Origin: Rugalucina vietnamica
Taxonomy: Eukaryota > Mollusca > Bivalvia > Lucinida > Lucinidae
NCBI GenBank assembly: GCA_964017185.1
Contig: OZ024874.1
Span: 55,717,356 to 55,781,355, forward strand
DNA: 64,000 nucleotides
Direction of reading: 5' to 3'
Shown here: positions 44,051 to 56,900 of the stretch, one piece after another
How the letters are laid out: each line of letters opens with the position of its first letter
Numbering within the stretch: position 1 is the first letter of the stretch
Program-made: the position numbers and the translations under genes
Notes under the pieces: generated by a model
Told to the model about the DNA's origin: nothing
Databases searched by the model: none
Seen by the model: the letters and a program-made list of their open reading frames with translations, nothing else

Positions 44051-44549
44051 CCGGAGCTCAGTGGCCTAGTGGTAGTGTGTCGGACTCCGAATCCAGAGGT
44101 CCTGGGCTCGATCCACTGGGGCACTGTGTTGTGTCCTTGTTTGTTTGAATCGATGCTTTACATCCCAGTCAACAGCTAGGGTCATGTCAGAATGTTGCCT
44201 CCATTTTATGGGACTTTTACCCAAAATTAAGATGTCATGACATCCAAAAAGGTGTTCTGAAAATAGCCACTAAGGCTTATATGATGAGTGGTTTTGACTT
44301 GGACCACTTTTCTTGTGCATACTCAAACCTGAGCGGTTAACTAGTAATTAGACGGTCAGTCAGCTTTGCCTGGAGGCACAAGCAGCCCATCTATTTTGTC
44401 AGGCCCCAGTAGGCGGGGAGCCAATTTTGTTGTGTCCTTGAGTGAGTCTTATTTACTCCGTAGAGAAATGGTTGGTACCCAAGAAGTGGCATGACATGAC
44501 TGAAATGTTGTTTGCTGGGACGTTAAATCTCAATATAAATAAATTAAAG
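44051..44549 (+). mobile_element. tRNA-derived SINE split by another retroelement
   Basis: Head GTGGCCTAGTGGTAGTGTG and GGGCTCGATCC are A and B boxes; the tail GACATGACTGAAATGTTG, GGGACGTTAAATC, AATAAAT resembles a V-type SINE domain. CAATCTGC(A/T)TTT flanks both ends. Ends about 275 nt before the MDN1 ATG. Confidence 0.82.
44140..44427 (-). mobile_element. Retroelement inserted in the SINE, 13-bp duplication
   Basis: 288 bp flanked by TGTTGTGTCCTTG at 44127-44139 and 44428-44440. On the minus strand it ends GGGATGTAAAGCATCGATTC plus AAAC, a SINE-like tail. A related copy lies at 4690-4895. Confidence 0.8.
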
Positions 44550-44729
44550 CAATCTGCTTTTTTCGAAATTATTTTGGTGTCAGTGATCAGAAACAGAACC
44601 GGAATAGTGAAACGTCAAACTGATAAATACCACACCAGGGGGATAGGGCTTGACCGGAGGGGGATGATCACTACTGATTGAGCGAAGCGACCAGATACTG
44701 ACACGATGATCATACCACTAGTTGTATTG

Positions 44730-44825
44730 ACACGATAATCGAGCCGTAAGTCAATCAAAAACAAATACACGTGCTTCCGGTTAACTGCCAAAATGTGAAT
44801 CTTCAGACAAAACTCCGTTTTCAAG
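44730..44825 (+). promoter_or_regulatory. Putative MDN1 promoter: abutting E-box and ETS motif
   Basis: CACGTG (44768-44773) is directly followed by CTTCCGG (44774-44780), 46 nt before the ATG. CACGTG is the Myc/Max/USF site and CTTCCGG/CCGGAAG the ETS core; both are common in housekeeping and ribosome-biogenesis promoters. No TATA box is evident. The function is inferred. Confidence 0.5.
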
Positions 44826-44933
44826 ATGACAGAGAGAACAGTTTGGGGTTGGAATGTATTTAATGCTATAGAATCAATTGGCAAACGTAGCCCAGTAATA
44901 TCGAAAGAACTGTCGAAATATTTACACAAACAG
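44826..44933 (+). CDS. MDN1: MDN1 exon 1 (start codon)
   Basis: 36 codons from ATG, ending phase 0 at donor gtaaat. Encodes FNAIESIGKRSPVISKELSK and ends YLHKQ; joined to exon 2 this gives LHKQ-IWSPADR, parallel to vertebrate LAKQ-VWTPQDR. An in-frame stop at 44796-44798 rules out an upstream start in this frame. Intron 1 is 9.25 kb and mostly transposons. Confidence 0.88.
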
Positions 44934-47900
44934 GTAAATAAATTATTTTACAAGTACAAGCTTTTAAAAAAATCTGAGATTCTACTGATTGTTTGAACAT
45001 ATCCCTAGGTCTATGGTGGCTGATAAGAGGGCAGATGAGGTAAAGAGCTGGTAGATCTACAGTCAATATTTTTATTTTATTTAAGAAATAGTGTTACTGT
45101 GATTATCGTGATTAACGGCTGAGGCTATCCGCACGACGGTCGTGCCGATAAGTGGCGTTATCCGCACGACGGTCGTGCCGATAAGCGGCGTTATCGGCCC
45201 GACTGTCGTGCGGATAGCCAATGCTACAGGTATTGGCTATCGGCACGACGGGAGTATAAGATTTTCTAACAAGCTTACGTATATATGCATTAAACTTTTA
45301 ATTTGTCATTAAATAAATTAATTATGTGTTTAGCTATTGAAATACATTCAAAATTGACATTTTTTTTTAAATTATGAATAAGAAAACTAGTTTGACTTGA
45401 TCAGGGACAGTAGACAGATCACTGACTTGATTATTCCAGCTGATGTAAACTTAATCAAAGTAGATTTGTAACAGCGGATAAAAATATAATCATTGCATTT
45501 ATTGTGTTACTGAAATGTTTCCATACTCCATTGTTAAAATCAAAGGCTGTTTATTCTTTTGGATAACCACATTATTTCATTATTTAGGTAACATAATTAC
45601 TGTCTCACGACTGATTTTTACAGGTAAATTTACAGGTAAGCCAATTTCAGCAAAATAACAATTTTGTTAATTAAAAAATCCTGCATGTGTAATATTCTGT
45701 TTCAGTTTTGAAGCCAGTGTAATATATTATTCAACTTAAAATGTATCAATTTCTAAACATATTTAACATTTGGATATCGATTTCCCTGTCGTGCGGATAA
45801 CGCCGCTTATCCGCACGACGGTCGTGCGGATAACGCCGCTTATCGGCACGACCGTCGTGCGGATAGCCAGTGTTGTGATTAACACTGGATGTTGGCGGGC
45901 AGATTGCGATGTATTAAATTAATCAGGCTCAGGACAAGTCAAAATTTAGCTACAGAGCTCGATTTAGCTATAGTAGCTAAAAGGAGCTTTAAAAATTGTG
46001 TATATTTCATACATATATCATTATAAAAAGACTCATTGAAAAAATTGCAAATAAATGATTAATAAAAAATGTTAACTACCTTGTATGTGTTGTGTAAACA
46101 TCAAATTTGAGAAAATCCAGCCAAGAATTTTTTGCAAAACCTTCATTTTATAATTGCAGGAAATGAGATGCTACAAAATACCTTATTGTGGCAGTCAGCG
46201 CAAAAAATGGAATGCCGAACATAGAACACAATTTATGCAGCAGAAAAAATATGATAGCATATCTAACTGTTGACCGAGTTTATATGAATTGTCATTTTCT
46301 GAAATAAACAAAAATGGTGTTTTTTGCAGAAATTTCTTCTCTCGATTTTCCCCCAAAATGTTGTTTACATAACATATTTAAAGTTGTTAACAGTTTTAAT
46401 CAAGTGTTTGCCTGCATTTTTTCGCAATGTTTAAGTTTAATAAAACATTTTATGAAATATACATATTTTTAAAGCTCCTTTTAACTACAATAGCTAAATC
46501 GAGCTCTGTAGCTAAATTTTGACTTGTCCTGAGCCTGTTAATGACGGTGCACCTGGAGGAAGTGAGGTAGCTCAGTGGTTAGCGCACTGGCCTCTGGTGC
46601 TAGAGGTCTCGGGTTTGATCCCCGCCAGAGGCGAGGAAAATTTGGTGGGATGTCCTGTCATTTGCAGGTATGACATGAACAGGTGCGCCATCCTTCGGAT
46701 CGGGACATTAATTGGAGGACCCCTGTGCAGGGACAGTCATCCCCTGTGCAGGTTAAAGATCTCTACACAGGTTCTATCCTCATGCATGTAGGTTAACAGG
46801 TCAGGTGCAAGTCCAGATTGAGGTAGTATACCTCAATCGAGGTTTTTAACCTCCACTGAGGTTTGAAAATTACATGAAATTACTTATATTGGGAAAAACA
46901 AAAAGCTATGCAAAAATTGCAACATCATTCCCAGCAAAAGTTGCTTGCAAAATGTGCAGCTTTCAAATGAAACATTTTTCAACTCAACCTGTTCGGGATT
47001 TTTTTTGCAAATTCCTCCAATTTCATTTGTGGAAAGAGTAATTTTTGAAATTTAAGACAATATTTTTCAATGTATGGCATATATTTAAATAGTGTATCAG
47101 TATTTCTGCTGCCATTACGAAAACACGCTCATGTAATATACAGAAATTTTTTTGGTTTTAAAAAATGAAAATTTTCACAGGAAAAAAATTGATATTTTTC
47201 TTATTTTTGCTCAAAACATAGATTGTGGGTACAAGTTAGAACCGCCTCTTTTCTTATTTTTGCTCCAAAACATAGATTGTGGGTACAAGTTAGAACCGCC
47301 TCACATAGATTGTGGGTACAAGTTAGAACCGCCTCTGCGATTTTGATTGTAACCAGACCTGTTATTGATTACTTTCAAAGTTAATCACTAACGATTACAA
47401 TTACTTTCAATCTTACGATTAACGATTACGATTGAAAATAATTTTTTCCACAATGTAATCGATTACAATTACAATTGATTTGCAAAAGTAATCGAATAAT
47501 CAATCGATTAGTTTTGCAGTTATAATCTAGCCAGTCTTGAGTTACGCAGTTATGATTTAACTGTATATATAGTATTATGTTGGCATGTAGGAATCCTCTT
47601 GGTATATTGGACACTTTATCTTCAGATTGTAGTCTTTATAAAACAGTGAATCATAAACATAATTTTAGGTCTCATGATGCTGTGTGTGTGTTTATAATTT
47701 GGCTAACAACTCCAAATTGGACAAAAAATGTTACTTGATTTGAATGTTGCAGTAATTTTGAAATCAGTTTTGTAATATGTCTCTTAAAGTTGTTGATTCT
47801 GTCATGGTCTCTCTATAGACAGAGAGACATTGATTATGTTAATCCCTTGTATATTGTGACTAACTTGCTCTAGGATGTTTTGACAACACAAACCATATGG

Positions 47901-50900
47901 CACCTGTTTGTTAGTTAATCTGTAAAGGTGTTAACAACCAGGTAACAGTAGGTTTAGACTTTTGCAATAGGTTTCAAAACCTATTTATAATGAGGTCAAT
48001 TCTATGTTTACAGGCATGATGAGGTCAAAGAAATGTAAGCAAAACATAGTGTTCTAAGAAGACTTTTGCAATGATATGGAAAGTGCCAGAGAGAATTTCC
48101 ATAAAGAGAATTTCCATAAAAAATATCAATAAGAGAAAAGAAAAAGATATAATGATGTCAAATTTGTTGACCAGTATGCATGAATAACTTTATTAATTAT
48201 GTGCCCATGTCATTTTCATAAAGAATTTTTTTTTCACATGTAGAGATTAAAGCCAAAAATAATGGCATCCTGCACAGTCTGATCTGTTACTTTATCAGAA
48301 TTCCCATTTGATATATTAAAAATTCTTGAAAATCACAGAATTCTTGTTGTGGGCATAATCTTAGATATTTATTTATTTACTTTCTTTCTTTTACTTTCTT
48401 TTTTTTTTTTATGAAAATTTTTTTTTTCAGCAAACTTGGAATTTAATCGAAATTTATTCATAAAATCAATCACGATTACAGGCATTTTCGAAAAGTATTC
48501 GAATAAGAATAAGATTAATTTTAATCGCAAAAATCTACGATTACAGAATAATTTTCGATTGAAAAAAATTTCAATCGAATAAAAGTAATCATGATTAACG
48601 ACTAAGATTAACCCAGGTCTGATTGTAACACGACTTGTAAATAAATGCTTACATTATAAAATGTTTTCCAGTGGACTCATTCTCGGTTGACATGAATGTT
48701 TATGTGTGATGCACAAAAACGCCCCCTTACATGCATAATTTTATTTCATGGGCGGATCCAGAGGGGGGGGGGACAGGGGGTCCGGACCCCCCCCCCCTGG
48801 AATTGCCAGATTATTAATTCTTGCCAAGTTGCCATGTTGAAATTTTGCGTCAGACCCCTTCTGGGAATTTGGACCCCTCCCCCCCCCTGAGAAAATTTTC
48901 TGGATCCGTGCATGTATTTACAGTGAATTATTGTTAATTTGCAAATTGTGACGTTTCCATTAGGTTCAATGGGAAAGATGATAATGTCCTGTTAGAATTT
49001 TAATTCACACAGTAATATTTTCATTTTTGTTGACTTGGTCAAGTCGATGCCTAATGGATATTTCAACAGGAACATTAAGAAACATGTTGTCTCTCATGTT
49101 ATGGGAATAGAGAGTTAGTAGATACTTTTAAGTGTTTCAAGCAGCCTCATCACCCTAAGCATACTAAGCTATCAAGCCTCATAAATCAGCCCTATTTAAT
49201 TAGAAGAGTCTGAATTTGCTGCTCGCAGCCTGGGCTACCAAATGCTATGCGAGCCGAACTAGGAATAGCATTAAGTGTCATTGGAAAAACATTAATTATT
49301 TAAAAATGATGACAACTGAAGTTCGAACTTTGGATCACATATATATGTACCAAAGTCAGGATCTGAATTTTTCCATCAGAACATTTGCTTAAAACAACAA
49401 TGGAAATTTTTTATTATTAACTTTAGGATGAAAAAGTGTCCTCTTATCTTGTAGTGTTCCCACTTCAAATTATTTTATTGTGGCACAGTCTTGACTCTTG
49501 AGACATATAAAGTCTGTTACTTCTGACACTGTATTTGGCACAGTTATCTCTAGATCAGCTGGCTAACTGTCACTCCGCTCCACTTCGGTACCTCGTTCCA
49601 CTTCCCTGACAGCTTAGCATAGGCTGCGTTTAAACCAATGTCGAACTGATTGCGGATTTCGTAAGCGACTTCCAGCTATGTTCAGTACCTCAATTAGGCT
49701 GCGTATTTGCGTAATTACCCAATTAAAATATGAAAAAACGCAATTAATAACGATCTGGTAGCGTAAGAAAACGCAAAAGAAATCGCCGATACGCAATACC
49801 GGAAAAATCAATTGCGTACGGGTTTTTATCGGTGTGCGCCGCACAACGGCTTACGCCATCAACATTAAACAAAAATGTCATTGGACATGCGCAAATCGAT
49901 CGATTGGAAGCCATTTCTTTTCTGTTTTTTTCGTTGGTTGACTGCGATTTTAGTTAATTCTCTCAACCAATCAATGTTTCCCTTTTATTTTATGCTATGC
50001 AAAAGCGAAAGTAGAAGAAAATAAGGAAAGTACACCTCGAACATCATTTTTACCAAATTGTTTTCCATTTTACCCAATTGATTGAAAATAGAGTGCGTAA
50101 CAGAATTGAACCTACCCAATTAAAATTCCAGATAGGCAATTGAATGAAAAAAGGGTGCGTAAATACCCTATAGGCTAAAAAATTAATTAAGGTACTGAAT
50201 GTTATTTTGCTATTAATCGTATTATTTTTGTTATGTATTTGTAACAGTGCCGAAGATCTTCTGGTAAACACATAAAATTGCCTAAAACGTTTAAACTATT
50301 ACTAATGTAGAAAAACAAACGATTTTCGACTTTGAGTCGCTAATTCTACAGTAGTCTCCCCTGGTCTATTTATAGACACAGGCCTCCTAGCGAAACCTAT
50401 AAAACCTGTAAAAACCTATAATTTTATTGTCAAATTAGTAAAAACCCATATAACCTTTATTTTGCCCCAAAACATACATGTGATCCATCTGGGAAGCCAG
50501 ATAGGGAGATTTGTTTTTCAAAATAGGGAGAATGATTAAACAAAGAAAGAATTTCTTGATTTTTAATAGGGTGATCTGAAATTCCAAATAGGGAGATGTA
50601 TAAGATATATAAGGGAATTCTGAAATTCCAAATAGGGAGATTTGCTCAAAAATAGGGAGATCCCTCCGAAATAGGGAGATATCACATGTATGCCCCAAAA
50701 ATGGCTAAAAACCTATAAATACCGTAAAAATTCTATTAAACGCCCATACTCTAATAAACGCCCATCCCCCTATTTGGATGCCCTAAACGGCCACTTTATC
50801 TGCGCGGTTTGGAATTCCAGGAACCTCTAATTAACGCCCACTTTGAAAATGTTGGGAAAATCCTATATTTTTAAGCAGTAAATTTCTAACTTAGCTCTTT

Positions 50901-53900
50901 AACCATATAACATACAAGTCAATTTTTTTCTCTTGTAGTCTGAATAAACCGCAATTCATCAGGAAAACAAGTCCGTGAATTGTATACCCCCTTAAACCCC
51001 AATTTTGTATAGCAGAACTGGGGTATGGAGCGGTATACCTATTTTTCTTATTTTTGCTCCAAAACATAGATTGTGGGTACTCATTAGAACCACCTCGCCG
51101 AAGCGGTTCTAATGTGTACCAACAATCTATGTTTTGAGCAAAAATAAGAAAAACTATCAAAAAATTTCTAGTGAAAATTTTCAATTTTTACAACTTAGAA
51201 AAATTCAATATACCACATGGGCGTGTTTTCGTGATAAACAAAAGTCCTTTCTGAGGTAGATCTAGGACCACCAATAATTTCAAATCCTATATATTATTGC
51301 TAGAACAGTGCCAAACAATGTAGCCTCCAATAAAGGCCCATCCCTTTCTATAGAAAATGCATTATTTATAATAAACGCCCGGGCGTTTAATAGAATTTTT
51401 ACGGTAACCTATATTTTTCTACAAAAACCTATAATTTTTGCAGAAAAGTAAGATAAATCATTTTAAGACCAGTGTTTGTTTTCTGGTGCGTGTAAATGTT
51501 TTGAGGATGCATTCTTTGAACAGCTGTTCATGATTTTGTTTTTCTTTTGAGCTGCTGACAGGTATATTCATTCTATTTTGGTTGCAATATCAATTCACAA
51601 TAATGAAGCTCCAGGATTTGGAAGAAAGCAGCTTTCTTTCAAAATCTGCTCAAGTCATATCTATTAAAGACTCCAGGCTTATTAAGCAGAAAATTTAAAT
51701 TCATATAAATATGGGTTATTGTTATTAAACGATAAGGGGACACACAGGCTTACATTTCTTTCAGACCAAGGTGGCGATACACATACAGCTTCACAATATT
51801 TCACATAATTAGAAATATACATGATATATACAGATAATGAGTTTGTCATTTACATGTTTTCTGAACTTGAAAAAAGCGGGGTTTATTTTGTAAAGTCATC
51901 TTCCTCTCTGGAATGCCCTCCGAAAGCTTGAAATCTATTTCATTTTCACAAAATTTTCCTCAAAAGGCTCACTCGTTCAAAGATTTCCAAGTAGTAAATT
52001 TGTGCCGTATCCCCAGATATTAAAGCCCAATGTTTCATGAAATCTGACTGTTTTACTTTATAAAATGTCTCTAAAACGATCTAAAAAATACGGCCTGTAG
52101 ACATCTCTGAAATTTTTCATAGAAAAAATGAAGTATTTTTAGCTCACCTGAGCCGTCAGGCTCACAAGGTGAGCTTATAGTATACCCATGCTCCATCGTC
52201 CGTCCGTCCGTCGTCCGTCCGTCCGTCGTCCACCATTTTCAAAGATCTTCTTCTCTGAAACAGCTTGGCCAATCAAAGCCAAATTTTACATCTATGGGAA
52301 GGGGGAACCAATGTGTATATAAATAATCCAGGTCACATGACCAAGATGGCCGCCATGCCCATATATGGTAAAAACCCTTCAAAAATCTTCTTCTCCGGAA
52401 CCACTGGACCGATTTCAACCAAACTTGGCATGAAGCATCGATGACTCAAGTACTACAATGTATATATAAATCATGACCTTGCGGTGACCTTGACCTATTT
52501 TACGGCAAGGTCAACATAGGTCGCCTTTGCATTTGAATGGGAAAAATTGTTAAATTGTCATTTAAAGGAAAAATCTTGCAGAAAATGAGCAGTAGGACTG
52601 AATATTAATGATTCTGAAAAAAATTGGGCACCAGGGGCTCATCCGCCCCCATCCCGGGGCAATATACATGTATATTATCATAATATTCAAACATCTTCTT
52701 CTCTGAAACCGCTTGGCCAATCAAAGCCAAATTTTACATGAAGCATCTATGGGAAGGGGGAACCAATGTATATATAAATAATCCAGGTCACATGACCAAG
52801 ATGGCCGCCATGCCCATATATGGTAAAAACCCTTCAAAAATCTTCTCCAGAACCAGTGGACCGATTTCAACAAAACTTGGCATGAAGCATCGATGGCTCA
52901 AGCACTACAATGTGTATATAAATCATGACCCTGTGATGACCTTGATCTATTTTACGGCAAGGTCAACATAGGTTGCCAATGCATTTGAATGGGGAAAACT
53001 TTTAAAATGTAATTGAAAGTGAAAGTCTTGCAGGAAATTGGAAGTAGGACTGAATATTAATGATTCTGAAAAAAATTGGACCCCAGGGGCTCATGTGCCC
53101 CCACCCCGCGGCAATATACATGTATATTTCCATAATATTCAAACATCTTCTCCTCTGAAATCGCTTGGCCAATCAAAGCCAAATTTTATGTGAAGCATCT
53201 ATAGAATGGGGGAATCAATGTGTATATAAATAATCTAGATCACATGACAAAGATGGCCGCCATGCCCACAATGGTAAAAACCCTTCAAAAATCTTCTTCT
53301 CTGAAACCAATAGACTGATTTCAAGGAAACTTGGCTTGAAGCATCGATGGCTAAAGTACTCCCATGCATATATAAATCATGACCCTGTGATGACCTTGAC
53401 CAAGTTTATGGCAAGGTCAACATGGGTTGCCTATGCATTTGAATTGGGAAAACTGTTAAAATGTCATTTGAAGGGAGAAGCCAGCAGGAAATTGGCAAAT
53501 GGACAGAATATTGAAGATTCTGAAAAAAAGAAAATGGCCCAAGGGCTTCATCTGCCCCTGCACTGGAGTTAAATATCATAATATTCAAACATGTCTATTG
53601 GTATATGCAGCAGATCTCAGGTGAGCGTTTACAGGACCATTGGTCCTCTGGTATGATTCTGCGTACTATAACAACTAGAATATTTTTAATTTATGTCAGT
53701 ATATGCAAGAAAAGATCTAACATAAGTTAGAATAACACAGTTTTGCAGTTTTGCTGAATTTTCATTTTCGACCAAGGGCTCAATATATCCCATTTCCGTC
53801 GGTATGGAGAAGTTTAACGGAATACCGATGGAAATATTCCGTCTAAGTTATCTCAAGCGTTTTTTTTACAGTTTGTTGTCTAATTACTACACTATTATGC

Positions 53901-56900
53901 TCTCTGATAGTAGAGATATGGTAGGATATATGATGCAAACTTTGGAACTATCTGAATGCCTGTTTGCAAACGTTTGAACCTCTGATATGGCACTAAACGA
54001 CAACTCTAATTTAAATCACTTACATCAGTTAGATTAACATATTTATATGTGTCACACATAAATACCACAAAGAGAAGTCTTCTATAGAAGCCTCCATGGC
54101 ACAGTGGTTAAGCCACTCGCCTTGCAATCCAGCAGTCACAGGTTCAATCCTGAGCTTCTTTTAATCTTTTCATGTTCTTATAGATATGGAGCCCTGCTGA
54201 CAGAAGTGACCTACTCCAGAGCCTTAGTAGATTGTTCGTAGAAGAATCTGACACCCATATAGGTCAGACATTGAGGCCTTTGCTGCTGGATCTTGTATCA
54301 AGATATAGAGATGCAGTGATAAGAAAGGGTAATACCTCGGACAGTCTTCCACATCAACAGTTTTGTGTGGCTCTCAGCAAGTGTCTACACTGGCCAGACA
54401 TAAAAAGGTGGGTGCTGATGTTTATCAACAATTTCTACTTAATTTGATAAGTGTGTGTAATATGACTCAGCTGTAATTAACAGATTTACGGCCATACAAT
54501 TTTTAAAACATTCAACGGAATAAAACAGCTGACTTCAGATCTGTTGTTTGAAGTAAAATCAGAAGGTTTGGGAATTGATAGAATTAAATCTTAAAGCCCA
54601 ATACAGACACACCAGGGGCCAGTTGTTCAAAACTTCGATAGCTTAACATCATCAAGACAACTCAAGTTAATGCCATCTACATAAGCAAATACACTGTTAT
54701 TTTTTTGTAGTATTCATGTTTGAAATTTTAACAAATCGTTAACTAACGATGTCATTAATTTTGAACAACTGGTCCCAGGTTGGAAAGTAATGACAATACA
54801 AGACTACAAATAATTCCAGGGATTGATACATTTAATGAAGCCTCATCCGTGGCCCTTTTAGACTCGCAAAAAGAGCTTCAAAAAAGTACCACCATTTGCA
54901 CAGAAAATGACATGACGATAGAAAATGTTTCAGGTTTGCCTTGGAGTATGTGCAGTCACATGGCAGTTTCCTTGGAGATTCCAGCCAGTCCGACTCTGAG
55001 GAACCAAAGAAAAAGAAACAAAAGAAATCCAAGGTATAGTGGCAAATATAAATGAGCCGGATTTCTGCATGTGCTAATTTGCTAAAACAAAGAGGCAGAT
55101 CAGCTGTGAAGTAACTGATAGTACTATCCCTCTTCACCTTAAATCGGGACATTCAGACTTCAAGCCTTTTTCTATGACAGGTACAGACAGGTTTCTTTCG
55201 GACCTGATTGTAAACCCTGAAAGCCGGTTTTCTCGCGTCACAGCTCAAATGGTCATTATTAAGGATGGGAACGATTATTCGAACATTCGAATATTCGTAT
55301 TTCTAACAAATATTCGAATGCGTTTCCGAATTCGAATATTCGTATTTTTTCATGTTCATATTTTTCATTCTTCTTTCTCTCGAGTTTTTGCCTAAAATTT
55401 GCATTCATTCTCGTGGTGCCTTTCTCTCTTAACGCAGTTTTCCGTTTTCCGTCAAAGTCGGCATGTATCATCCTTGCAAATTGCGTTGTCAGTTTGACAC
55501 TTTGTTGTTTTAACAATTACTTTAATTAGTCAAAAGTCGATCATTACCTATCTCAGACAAGTTTGTTTTTGGAAGGTGCGAACGGTCTGCGTTTGATTTA
55601 TTGTGCATGTAATTGACACCTTAAACAAGCAATTAGCAGAAGATGCCACCCAGAACGAATTGCGGCAGCTAACAGAAAAACAGCAAACCAATCAAACAGT
55701 ATTACTCATTGAAATACAGCCAATCACGGAGCGTGGCATCATTTTCGTTCTAGCGTTTCTTCAAATTTACACAACCAAATTATTCATTTCATACACGTAG
55801 TTCTGAAAGAAGAAAGTCATTCATTACAAATCCAAAATGCCGCCATCAACGCTGTCATGTGCGCTCACAAAACACCTTGGGTAAGGGAACTTACTCTTAA
55901 CATCTCTCCAAGTTGAAATCTCAATGAAAACATTGATGATTTCTCTATCCGAATATTCGAATACATTCGAATAACGTATACGAATATTCGAATAGCATAT
56001 TTGTCATTCGTTCCCATCCTTAGTCATTATATAATACAACAGAGTAACTGACGAGACATTATGGCAGTATGCTGTATCCATATTAATGAAGGTTTCTTTT
56101 AATTCAGCAGTTAAACGAGCTGCCACATCATAAGAAAACCAAGTGTGATTTCTGAACAGGTCTGACACAAACTGGTCTCTACCATCACAGAAAAAGGCCA
56201 GAAGCATGAAATTTTGGATTTAGAAAGTAGAGGAATTGTACTATCCATGCAGCGAAAATAAAGGTGCTGATCAGCTTCGCGGTTACCGATTTGCGTCTTT
56301 GTTTTTGCATATGCATATTGCTGGTTTTCTCATGATGTGGCTCAAATATTGAAAAGGAATATACACACATACAATGTTATTGTTTTTATCATTCGGAACT
56401 CCTCGCCTAATCAAAAATCAATGAACTCTGATTGGACGAGGCAGTTCCGATTGTGTTTACATTTGCTATGCGCATGCGCACAGATCCAGAGATAACTCCG
56501 ATTACCTGGATTGTCTCCCCTTCTGGTGGGCAGAAAGTGCCGATCGTCATATAAACACATTATGATATAGGTTCAATTTGTCGCTTTATTTTGTAGAAAT
56601 ATCAAATAAAAACTTTGTTTGAAGACAATGGATAAATAAATAAACATCTTTAATTGTAAGTTCCAGCCAATTTCACCTTTTAAATTAAATATTTATGTTA
56701 TATTTGGGGTCAGATATTGCGGAAATATTGTCAAGAAAGGAGGTATTCAATAAAAAAATCAATGGAAATCTTATAAAAGACTACTAATTCGTCAAATATG
56801 GATTAGATAAGTAAATCAACAATTATCAAATCTATATACATGTGAAAAACATGGAATTGGGCGAAATAATTAACACAGACTTTCCATACTCCACTATGGC

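Noticed and set aside
44615-45066. Minus-strand open frames over MDN1 exon 1
   Set aside because: They are antisense shadows; the plus strand has a start, matching splice donor and midasin homology.
46553-46630. A functional tRNA gene
   Set aside because: A and B boxes are good, but the acceptor stem does not close and a SINE body follows.
55603-55800. Frame starting MHVIDTLNKQL as a transposase remnant
   Set aside because: No hAT catalytic or zinc-finger motif; it lies within a 763-bp MITE and is likely chance.
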